DNA of 64,000 nt from Heterohyrax brucei. Its lineage: Eukaryota; Chordata; Mammalia; Hyracoidea; Procaviidae. The DNA lies in the NCBI GenBank assembly GCA_028571685.1, contig CM053162.1, positions 73,520,351-73,584,350 on the forward strand, written 5' to 3'. Positions 20,772 through 30,775 of the stretch are shown here, in pieces (position 1 is the first letter of the stretch; the number at the start of each line of letters is the position of its first letter). Position numbers and translations under genes: made by a program. A model generated the notes under the pieces. The model searched no databases. It saw only the letters and a list, made by a program, of their open reading frames with translations, and was not told the origin of the DNA.

Positions 20772-23700
20772 TTTGTTGTCGTTGTTGGGTGCTGTGACAC
20801 CGGTGCCGACTCACAGTGACCCTGTGCCTCGCAGGCTGAAGCCCCACCCGGCCCTGCATCGTGCCCACCAGACGTGTTGGGCCTGAGCCCGTCGTCGCAG
20901 CCACTGTGTCAGTCGGTCTTGTTACGGGCTTTCCTCCTTCCCCCTGCCCCTCTTCTTTAGCTCCCCCTGACAAAATGTCCAGATTATGTTAGATGTGGTC
21001 TCACCTCCTTGCCGATAAGGAGCGTTCTGGTTGTACTTCTTCTGAGACAGAGTTTCCACTCTTCCGGCAGTCCTGGTACATTCAGTTTTCTTTACCAGCA
21101 CCGCAAGTCACTTCTGCTTTATTGTCTAGCTTTCAAATGCGTCGCAGGCAATCAAAAATGCTAACCTTCAAGCAGACATCCTTGCCTTTTCAATGGAACG
21201 TGCTCACTGCAGCAGTGCCTCTTTTGATTTTCTGACCGCTGCTTCAATGGGTCCTGAAGATGGAGCTCAGTAAAATGAAATCCTGGACCGCCTCAGTCTT
21301 TCTTCCATTGATCACGACACTCTGAGACCCCCTCCATCTTCCCCTTGTTGATGACGACGCTCCCGGACCCCCTCCGTCTTCTCTCCATTGATCACGACAC
21401 TCTGAGACCCCCTATGTCTTCCCCCTGTTGATCACAACGCTCCCGGACCCCCTCTGTCTTCCCCCTGTTGATCACGATGCTCCCGGACCCCCTCCGTCTT
21501 CTCTCCATTGATCACGACACTCTGAGACCCCCTATGTCTTCCCCCTGTTGATCACAACGCTCCCGGACCCCCTCCGTCTTCCCCCTGTTGATCACGACGC
21601 TCCCGGACCCCCTCCGTCTTCTCTCCATTGATCACGACACTCTGAGACCCCCTATGTCTTCCCCCTGTTGATCACAACGCTCCCGGACCCCCTCCGTCTT
21701 CCCCCTGTTGATCACGATGCTCCCGGACCCCCTCTGTCTTCTCTCCATTGATCATGACGCTCCTGGACGCCCTCCATCTTCCTTCTGTTTATCACGATGC
21801 TCCCGGACTTCCTCAGTCTTTCCTCTGTTTATTATAATGTTGCTTATTGGTCCAGTTTTGAGGATTTCTGTTTTCTTGATGTTGAGGTACAACCCATACT
21901 GAAGACTGTGGTCCTTGATCTTCCTCAGTAAGTGTTTCAAATCCTCTTCCCTTTCAGCCAACAAGGTTGCGTCATCTGTGTGACCCAGGTGGTTAATGAG
22001 TCCTCCTCCAGTCTTGATGTCCCGTTCTTCATATGGCCCAGCTTCTCAGCTTATTTGTTGGGCATACAGATTGAAAAGGTGTGGTGAAAGGATACGGCCC
22101 TGACACATACGTGTCCTGACTTTAAACCATGCAGTGTCCTTTTGTTCTGTTTGCATGACTGCCTCTTGATCTGTATACAGATTCCTCATGAGCACAATTA
22201 TCTGTTCTGGAATTCCCATTCTTAGCAATGTTTGTTATGACCCACACAGACGAATGCCTTTGCATAGTTCATAAAACACAGGTAAATGTCTTTCTGGAGT
22301 TGTGTGACTTCAGCCAGGTTCCATCTGACATCGGCGAGGATATGCTTCCTCCTTCCATATCCTCTTCTGAATTTGGCTTGAGTTTCTGGCAGTCCTCTGC
22401 TGATGTGTGACTGTAGCTGCTTTCAATGATCTTCAGCAACATTTTACTTGGGTGTGATATTAATAATCTTGTTAAATAGTTCCCACATTTGACTTGTTCA
22501 CTTTTCTTGGAAATAGGCATAGATATGGATCTCTTCCAGTTGGTGGCCAGGTAGCTGTCCTCCCGATTTCTTGGTGTAGGTGAACAGGTGCTTTCTGTGC
22601 GTCATCGGTCTGTGGCGACGCGTCAGCCGAGGGTCCGTTGGTTCCTGGGGTCCTGGTTCTCACCAGTGCCTTCACTGAAGCTGGGGCTTCTTCTGTCAGG
22701 ACCTCATTTGCTGATCATATGCTTCATCCTGAAATGGTCGAATGTTGACCGGTTCTTTTGGTGAAATGACTCTTTGTTTCCTTGTGTCTTCATTAACTGT
22801 GTCCCTCACTGTCTGCTGTTTCCGCTGTAGAAGCCTCCACTGTTGTGACTCGAGGCTTGGATTTTTTCTTCAGTTCTTTTAGCTTGAGAAATGCTAAACA
22901 TCTTCTTCCCTTTTGGTTTTGTATCTGTAGCTCTTTGTATGTGTCATTGTAACATTTTGTTTTCTCCAGATGCCTTTTGAAGTCTTCAGTTCTTTTACTT
23001 AATCATTTCTTCCTTTTGCTTTAACTGCTTGACGTTCAAGAGCGAGTTTTGGAGTCTCTTCTGACATTGATTTTGGTCTTTTCCTTTTTCCTGTCTTTTA
23101 ATCACCACTTGCTTCCTTCGTGGATGCTGCTCTAGACTTCAGTCTGCAGCTCATCTGCTCGTTGGTCGTTAGTGTTGAGGATGGCCCGTCTGTTCTTGAG
23201 ATGGTCTCTAAACTCAGGTGGGGTAGACTCAAGACACTGTGTCATTCGCACTTGTGGAGTTCTAATTTTCTTTGGTTGCGCCTTGAACTTGGATGTGAGC
23301 GACTGATGGTCTGTCCCACGGTTGGCCCCTGGCCTCGTTCTGACTGGTGATATCAGACTTTTCCATCGTGTCTTTCCACAGATGTCGCTGATCTTATTCT
23401 GGTGTCTTCCATCCGGTGGAGGTCTGTGTGGTAGTCACTACCGTTTATGTTGGTGACAAACGGCATTTGACGTGAAGCATTTGCTGACTGCCAGCATCCT
23501 GTCATGCGATCTCCAGCACTCTTTCTGTCACCAGGGCCATATTTTCCAACTACTGATGCTTTGTTTTCAACTGGGATGCATGTTTCATCAATGTCAGACT
23601 GTAGGAGCTGGTAAAAATATTCATAATTACCTCATTTTTGTTCTTAGTGGTCAGTACATGAGTTGGAGTAAGGGTCATAGTAACTGGTCTTTCTTCTGTG

Positions 23701-24300
23701 TATATTATCCAATCAGTGACAGCACTGTACTTCAGGACAGATCTTGAAATGTTTTTGATAAAGAATGTGACACTGTTTCTTTTCAAATTGTCATTTCTGG
23801 CATAGTAGACCGTATGAATTTTCTGATTCAAAATGGCCCAAACCAGTCCATTTCAGCTCAGTAATGCCTAGGATAGGAATGTTTATGTATTCTACTTCAT
23901 TTTTGATGATTTCCAACTTCCTAGATTCGTATTTCACACGTTCCCATTATTCGTGGATGCCTGCAGCTGCTCTCATTTTGAATCCTGCCGCATCCGCAGA
24001 TGAAGGTCCTGAAGGCCGTGCTCCATCCGCAGCGTTAAGGGCAACTCGGCTTCGAGGAGGCTGCTCGTCCCCGTGGCCTTCTGAGCGCCTTCCACCCCGG
24101 GGAGCCCACCGGCTGGCACTGTGTCAGACAGTGTTCCTGGCGAGTTCTTCTCAGAAGCAGAGTGCCAGCTCCTTCTTCCAGTCTGTCTAGTCTGGAGGCT
24201 CAGCTGGAGCACTGAAGGACTAGCCATGGCTAGTCCTTCTGGTGTCTGAACACCAGTAACAGCGCTCCAGCCTCACAGCAACAGACACAGCGAGAGGCGG
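20772..24300 (-). mobile_element. Near-full-length RTE (Bov-B clade) retrotransposon, dead
   Basis: This is one of the two most complete RTE copies here. The 3' UTR is at 20772-21240. Reverse-transcriptase remnants on the minus strand include DHSLQYGLYLNIKKTEIL (near 21900) and CQGRILSPHLFNLYAQQI (22046-22110). Preceding RT blocks run to about 23100, and the endonuclease side with the 5' UTR runs to about 24300. Family-typical + strand landmarks include GATGGTCTCTAAACTCAGG (23201) and TGATGATTTCCAACTTCC (23903). Stops and frameshifts interrupt every domain. A minisatellite (21297-21790) has expanded between the 3' UTR and RT regions. Confidence 0.88.
21297..21790 (+). repeat. Minisatellite: 40-bp unit organised in 120-bp higher-order repeats, inside RTE
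   Basis: About 12 copies of a 40-bp unit of the form TCTTC.C.C..TTGATCACGA plus C.CTC..GGACCCCCTC.G. Three unit variants (CTCCATTG..CACTCTGAG, CTGTTG..CAACGCTCCC, CTGTTG..CGATGCTCCC) alternate, so 120-bp blocks starting at 21361, 21481 and 21601 are nearly identical. The unit corresponds to the RTE sequence that normally occurs once just before the RT C-terminal remnant. Confidence 0.93.
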
Positions 24301-25960
24301 GGGGGGGGCGCTGACGCGGTGCCCTGGAGCTGGGAGCCGTGGCACCGGTATTCTGGCACCAGCAGGGTCACCCGGGGCTGTTATTCCCACAGGGTGCTGT
24401 AGAGTGGGCGTGCTGACTCCTGTGCAGTTCTTACAAAGTAGAATAAAACAAGGAGCTAGTAAATTTCTTGTAAAGAATGTCTCAAGTAATTTCCCTGAGA
24501 GAAACAAAGTTTTAAATATTCTGAAATGAAGGGTTTGTTATGGGCAGAAATAACCAACCCCAGCACCTGCAGGACATGCCAGCTGAAGGAAGAAGGAAAA
24601 CCAGGAAAACCCGCCTCCGTCTGATGGGCTGTTTGGGAGGCAAAGAGCGCTGTTAGGTGTTGGCCAGCTAGGGGCGCGGTCATCAGTTGTGTGTGCAAGT
24701 AACAAGGGGCCGGCCGGGCGGGAGACAGTCAGGCGTCTGTGCCACTGTGGTCTGTAAACTCGCTCCTAGGGCTGTGATGTGTTTTTTCCAAGCCCACTTA
24801 ATTTTTTATGAGGTTTGTAAAGGTCTTAAATAAACAATTGAGATTGTAGAGGTTTTCCTGGAAGCTTTGGTTAATATTTTAATGTTCTTACCTCTGTCAC
24901 TTTATTAAGTAGCTTACTGTAAGTTTGAAAGAGAGAGGATTCATTTCTTCTCCCTTACCCCTTCTTTTCCGCTGTTCTAGGAGTTGAACATCAAAATTAC
25001 CTTCCTTTTTCACTTCATTTCCTCTTTTAAGTTGATTTTGGCTGTACACGTCCACGTACCACTGTTGTTAGCAGTGTTTGTGTGGGGTGTTGTGGTCTCT
25101 GATGTCAGGGGGCCTCCGTTTAAAATGTGCTTCTACTGAAATGTCGGTTTAGAGGGTGTGTCTTGAAAGTTAGCCAGTGACTCTCAATGTCTGTAGCCAG
25201 AGAGGATGACTGGGTGGACAGAGAGTCGGATAGGCTCAGAAAATAGCAACTACAAGACATTGGGAGATGACTTCATCATGACCTTTGGCTCATTAGTATT
25301 GGAGTCTGATTCGGTGGCATTTTGGTTGCAGTCTGGTGAAGTGTCAAGTGTGGCAGAAACTGAGTGCCTTCAGAGACATTTCTGTGTTAATGAGATGACT
25401 TGATGAAGCTGACCTTTAACCGGAACAGGAGTTGAGGAAAGAGAAAGGAAGAGCTTTTATTTCTCATTAGGAGCATTTCTCACTCCCTGGAGGTTTGTGC
25501 ATTCCTAATTGTTGCTATTTGTACAATAATTTATATTACCTCCAGTTTGAATGGTAAGTCACTTGTTAAAATTTCCATGTTGCTGTTGGAGTGTAACAGG
25601 GATCACCCAGCGAGTCCAACCAGTTTCGTGAAGCCTCTTCCAACTGTTTTGGCCTTAGAGCCTGTTTTTCTAAAATCATAAAATGATTAGAGTTTTTTTT
25701 TGCCCAATTTAGCACTTAACTGAGTGTTCTCCTCGGTTTATTTCAGTACAGGAAGTACACTTTCCACCCTTGTGCATGATGGAATTATTGGGCTTTGGAG
25801 AAAAGATGACATGATTCTATACAAGGCATAAATTATTAACAAAATACTCATCTGTCCTACAGTCCCGTCTGACAGAGGGAGGTAGTGGGCCTTACAGCGA
25901 GTAAAGTGGGTTTTCATTTGTAGGGGATGCCCTACACACACCCACCCAGTGACCCTTGCA
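24300..25960. other. Intronic stretch without a recognised element
   Basis: A poly-G run sits at 24300-24307. I recognise no family or gene from there to the 18-bp repeat at 25965. The open frame at 24220-24507 (-) is compositional. Confidence 0.45.
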
Positions 25961-25964
25961 GGCA

Positions 25965-26126
25965 AAGGAGACACTCACAGGCAAGGAGACCCTCACAGGC
26001 AAGGAGACCCTCACAGGCAAGGAGACCCTCACAGGCAAGGAGACCCTCACAGGCAAGGAGACCCTCACAGGCAAGGAGACCCTCACAGGCAAGGAGACCC
26101 TCACAGGCAAAGAGACCCTCACAGGC
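25965..26126 (+). repeat. 18-bp minisatellite, 9 units
   Basis: Nine units of AAGGAGACCCTCACAGGC, almost identical; the first unit has one change (ACA for ACC) and the last one change (AAA for AAG). The unit length is a multiple of three and lacks stops in five frames. It therefore generates several overlapping spurious open frames (for example repeated KETLTG on + and repeated PVRVSL on -). Confidence 0.97.
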
Positions 26127-26317
26127 AAACGAGAACTGACCTGTAGAGTTTCCTGGGTTGTCATCCTGGGCAGTCAGATTCCCACAGCTGTATCCCATGG
26201 AGTTGCTAGGTATGTTCAGACAACCAACCTTTTGGCCAGCAGCCAGGCATTTAAGAGTTATGCTGTCAGAGTTCTTTATATATACAAATATATATGATAC
26301 GTGTGTGTTGTGTACGC

Positions 26318-26319
26318 AC

Positions 26320-26357
<38 letters not shown>

Positions 26358-26368
26358 CGAGAGAGAGC
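26318..26368. repeat. (GA)n microsatellite
   Basis: About 25 GA units with occasional GC interruptions, following a short TATATA-rich stretch (26277-26297). Confidence 0.95.
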
Positions 26369-26465
26369 AGTTCTATTCTGAACTGTAGGGTCACTGTGGG
26401 AATAGACCCACTGGCACACAACAACATGTACGATATATATTTGTTTGATGTGTCTGTGCTCTGAC

Positions 26466-26790
26466 ATTGTTGGTCCATGGGAGTAGATGCTGTAGGCTAA
26501 GGTGCTGGCTGTTGTTGTTATTGATGTTGTTGTTTGATTTGTTTGTGGCCTGGCGTTGTTGTTGGTCCATGGGAGAAGACGTTGTAGTCTAAGGTGCTGG
26601 CTGCTGCTGTTTGTTTGATTCGTTTTTGCTCTGATGTTGTTGTTGGTCCGTGGGAGTACACGTTGTAAGCTAACGTGCTGTTGTTGTTGTTGTTTGTTTG
26701 TGGCCTGACGTTGTTATTAGTCCATGAGAGTAGACGTTGTAGACTAAAGTGCTGATGTTGTTGTTGTTGTTGTGGATGGGCACTCCCTGA
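26466..26790 (+). repeat. Degenerate GTT-rich tandem repeat, 4 units of 74-92 bp
   Basis: The motif TTGGTCCATGGGAGTAGACG plus TTGTAG.CTAA.GTGCTG recurs at 26470, 26562, 26643 and 26717. The units are separated by GTT-repeat tracts of variable length and a GTTTGTGGCCTG.CGTTG segment. Length differences are mostly in the GTT runs. Confidence 0.85.
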
Positions 26791-27059
26791 TGGATTGGCT
26801 ACACTGTGTATCCTTTATTAAAAATTTGTGTTCAGGTGACACATTTATAGATTTTTTTTCCCCCCTTAATAAGGGCAGTATGTTTGCCAGGTTGAAAATA
26901 AGAATCAAGACTGAATGAAACACATCGAATTATTGACCAGGGCAAAAGTTGATAAATGGCTATTGTAGCCTTTTCCGATTTGATAGAAATGAGAAAATGG
27001 AAAAGATTATTTTTGCCTTCTGGTTGTGATGCAGTAGTTAGTTTCAGACATCTTTTCAT

Positions 27060-28030
27060 CATAAATAGCAGACAAAAATAGATAATCTCTATTTTGACAA
27101 ATAAAGGAACAGTATTTGGGGTATCAGTGTGAACAGAATTTGGAAGAATAAGATTCCAGAGAAGAGAGAGAAAAATGGAGAAGGAACCTCTGACTATCTT
27201 TCTCTATGTGTCAGCACTTATCCTTATAACCAAGTTAAAATAGTAGAAGCTGATGGAGATGATCTAGATATTGATTTAAGCAAATGAAGAGTTGAAAATA
27301 CTTATGGTTAATATGTGAAACAGGAAAGAATGCTAAAAATACATTAAGATGTCCATTATTTAAACAGAGATTGAGTGTTTATTCTAGAATAGCATAATAA
27401 AAAATATGTAATTAAAAACTCATTGGATAAATTTTAAAAATTCATTAGATGAGTTAAACAGCAGACTCACCCAACCAAAAATCAGGATTAGTAAACTCAA
27501 AGATGGATCTGTAAAGAATATCCAAATAAAAACATCCAGAGAGAAAAAAGGAACATATATTTATAGGTTAATTTTAAAATGAATGGCCCACAGGAGAGAG
27601 GTGGAGCGCTGTCAGCGATCTGATGTGCGCACGCTGGGAGTCTCAGAAGAAAGGAGGGAAAGATGATGATGCAGGAGCTGTGAAGGAGACACACCGGAGA
27701 ATTTTCTGTGCGTCTGCCACACCATCTCAAGATTCTGGACCCTCAGCAAACTCAAACAGAATAAATACAAGGAGAATTATGCGTGGGCACTTGATAATCA
27801 GGTTGCTGGATGAAAAATGTAGAGAAAAAAACTTTAGAAGTGTCCAGAGAGCAAAAACATCGTACATTCACAGGGAAAACAATAAGAAGGGTGGCTAACT
27901 TCTCATTATAACAGTGGAAATCAGAGGACAGTAGAATGAGACTTTTAAATTCCAAAAGAAAAATATAATGGCCAATCCAGAATTCAGTATCTATCACAGT
28001 TCTCTTTCAAAGTACAGGTAAGATGTCCAT
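27060..28030 (+). mobile_element. Old L1 fragment (ORF1 and inter-ORF side)
   Basis: The A-rich sense strand carries relics of an ancient L1: ATTCATTAGATGAGTTAAACAGCAGACTC, GATTAGTAAACTCAAAGATGGATC, then GGAAATCAGAGGACAGTAGAATGAGACTTTTAAATTCC and CCAATCCAGAATTCAGTATCTATC. No usable reading frame survives. Boundaries are approximate. Confidence 0.65.
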
Positions 28031-28331
28031 TGCTGGCTATGATACAGTGATGGGTACCGAGCTTACCCTTGACTGTGCGCTTCTAGAGTGATGGACAGAA
28101 TCAGTGAAATGGTTGTTTTCCCGTACTGGATAGAGATCAGGGCAGGCCAGCTGACCCGAGAGAAGGGATACAGAGCCAGCTGTCTACTTGCCCTAGTAAC
28201 CTGCCCGCAAGGACTGTGCAGGCTAGGGGGAGATCACTGCTTCTGAACAGTGAGACTGGAGCTACCTCATCAGACACCCAGGACACTGAGGAGGGCCAGC
28301 GGAAGAGTGGGTCAGCGTGCGTCTAAGACAG

Positions 28332-28748
28332 CGTTGTGTCGTTAGGTGCCGTCGAGTTGGCGTGGACTCCCAGTGACCCTGTGAACAGCAGAATGAAACA
28401 CTGCCCGGTCCTGCGCTGTGTCCACAGTTATGGTCACGCATGAGCCCACTGTCGTACCCAGTCTGTCACTCCAGCATGTGGAGAGTCCGCCTCCTTTTCG
28501 CTGACCTTCCACCTGGCAGGATGTCCTTCTCCAGGGACGGATCCCTCCTGACAGCATGTCCGAAGTATGGAAGATGTGGTTTTGTCATTCTTGCCACTGA
28601 GGAGCACGCTGGTTGTACTTCCTCCAGGACGGAGCGATTCGTTCTTTTGGCAGTCTGTGTTATATTCAGTATTCTTCTCCACCCCTCATTTCAACGGTGT
28701 CAGTTCTCCTGTCTTCCTTATTCATCGTCCAGCTTTAACGTGCAAAAA
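28332..28748 (-). mobile_element. RTE 3' UTR fragment
   Basis: It begins GTTAGGTGCCGTCGAGTTGGCGTGGACTCCCAGTGACCCTGTGAACAGCAGAATG and follows the family through GGCAGGATGTCCTTCTCCAGGGAC, CTGACAGCATGTCCGAAGTATG and ATTCATCGTCCAGCTTTAACGTGCA. It is the best preserved of the short RTE 3' ends here. Confidence 0.85.
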
Positions 28749-28922
28749 TGGTACCTAAAAGTACCTAAAAGTAAAAGTAAACTAGAAGTAGAAAATTAAT
28801 CTGAACCCTGCGTGAAAGTGCTTACAGACGGACCTCTAAATATTAAACTGATTTGAAAGTACTGAAGTTGCTTGCCTTCATAAAGCCCAACACTTTTTAA
28901 AGATATTGAACAAAATCTAGTT

Positions 28923-28964
28923 GGAAGGAAGGAAGGAGGGAGGGAGGGAAGCAGGCAGGCAGGC
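28923..28964. repeat. GGAA/GGGA/GCAG tetranucleotide repeat
   Basis: GGAAGGAAGGAGGGAGGGAGGG followed by AAGCAGGCAGGCAGGC, three related tetranucleotide phases in a row. Confidence 0.9.
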
Positions 28965-28984
28965 CAGACACTCAACAACTTACA

Positions 28985-29260
28985 TTCACACTATCCGCTA
29001 GTCAATAAAATCATATTAGATATGCCAAGAGATGTGGAAATAGGACCCATGAAAAGGAAAAAATAAGATAGGGAAATAGATCCAGAAATGACACAAGTGA
29101 CTGAAATAGCGGGCAAGTAAATTAAAACATTTACATACAGATCCTCAGTATGTTAATGAAATAAAGCAAACTGTAAACATAAGCAGAGAAATAGAAGTTA
29201 TATTAGAAAAGAATCATGTAGAAGTTGTAAAGGTAAAAATCTAAATGAACAATGACTGAT
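28985..29260 (+). mobile_element. Old LINE-like A-rich fragment
   Basis: The A-rich strand with ATTAGATATGCCAAGAGATGTGG and ATAGATCCAGAAATGACACAAGTG is typical of decayed ancient L1. Specific assignment is weak. Confidence 0.4.
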
Positions 29261-29899
29261 TAGGATTCACAGCAGAAATGCACAACTCCAGAAGATCAGT
29301 GTGGGAAGCTAAAAGACCCAGCAGTGGAAGCCCTTGAGTCTGAAGGACAGGGGGAGACAGGATGGGAAAGTCGGATGAGTCCTGGTGGCCTGCGGGCCAC
29401 TGGCAGACAGTGACCCGTACGTGTGATGGGCTTCTCAGAAAATCTCTCACTCAGGGTGATAGAGACTTCAAGGAATTACCTAATGTGAGGCGGGGAGCCG
29501 GCAAGTCCCAAACCCTTAGGTCAGCCCAGAGACTGGAGACTCTTCAAGCCTTGTAGCCTAACACCCACAGGCTGCACAATGGGAGGAGAGCAGAGCGAGG
29601 AGAGGTGCTGCCAAAATACAGCCTGGAGGTGGAACATCCCCCAAGGAAAACCCTTTTCCCACTGTCTGATCAATTAAATTTTATTACCCTGGGTTATATT
29701 ATGGATAATGATTATATCAGGAGATGTTAGATTGCATGACGGAACAGCTACAACACTGCTTGGCCAGGTAACGGGGAACCATAGCCTAGCCAAGGTGACA
29801 CGTAAGATTCTACGTCACAGAAGGAGAGAAGGAAGAGTAGAAAAAGTAGTTACAGAACTAATGGCTGAAAAAAAAATGGTCAAAGTTGATTAAAACTGC

Positions 29900-30775
29900 A
29901 CACCACATTTCCATGAAGTTTAGTGAATATCAAGCAGGATACACACATACACCAAAGTATGACATAATCAAGTCATTGTGAAACAGTGACAGGGAAACTC
30001 TTAGAAGAACCAGAGGAAAAAGGTAGGTAGGTGCAAAGCAACAGTGATGAAAACAACTGCGTGCTTTGTGTCAGCAGCTCTACAGGCCAGAAGGTAATGC
30101 AATCAAATATGTAACGTGCTGAAGGAATAAGGGAAGCTGTCAGTGTGGAATCTTATAGTTAACAAAGTGAAGTTAAATACTGTTTTAGATGCTCAAATGC
30201 TAAGAGAATTTTTTTTGCTGTTCCAGACACTCAAAAGCTAAGAGAATTTTTTGCCAGGAAACCCGAACTTCGAGAAACATTGAAGGAAATTTTTAAGAAA
30301 GAAGAAAAAAAGGGAGAGAGAAAGAAAAGAATGAATAGATACACGATGGAAAATTTGATCTATGTAAAGGAATGAAGAGCACCAGAAATGAAAAATATGT
30401 CAGAAGGATCAAATATTTTATTCTCACATTTTAATATACTTAATAGATGGTGGTCTGCTGAAAGCACAAATAATGGCAATGTTTATATTTATAACATATA
30501 TTGATGTAAAATATATGGAGAAAATCATATGGAAGAAAGGTGGAAAACTCTATGACTCCTGTAGGTCAGATAGTGTAATATCATTTGAAGGTAGGCTGTG
30601 TTAAGGATGCATACTGTAAGTCCTGCACTAACCATTAAAAATCTAAACCCAAGAGATGTATCTGATCAGTGAAAAGTGAAGGTAAGATGGGAACAAAAAT
30701 ATTCATACAATTCAAGAGGAGATAGGAAAGTAGGAAAAAAGAAAGAGCAGCTGGGAAAAATTACAGGTCAAAGTA
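29900..30775 (+). mobile_element. Old L1 fragment, left half (right half at 32842)
   Basis: Ancient L1 inter-ORF landmarks are present: GGAATGAAGAGCACCAGAAATG (30371), ATTATAACATATATTGATG-like sequence (30485) and GTAATATCATTTGAAGGTAGGCTGTG (30575). ATACTGTAAGTCCTGCACTAACCATTAAAAA (30611) follows. An internal duplication of about 48 bp (30187-30212 against 30233-30256, sharing CTAAGAGAATTTTTT) is visible. It is split by the younger antisense L1. Confidence 0.7.

Noticed and set aside
25965..26126. CRISPR-like array of regularly spaced repeats
   Set aside because: Units are directly adjacent 18-mers with no unique spacers, and the genome is mammalian.
26150..26265. Possible AfroSINE after the 18-bp array (CCAACCTTTTGGCCAGCAGCCAGGC)
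   Set aside because: The head-side resemblance is short and the body is not recognisable.
25892..26297. Repetitive proteins on both strands
   Set aside because: They result from an 18-bp tandem repeat without stops, open in five frames, and show no coding signature.
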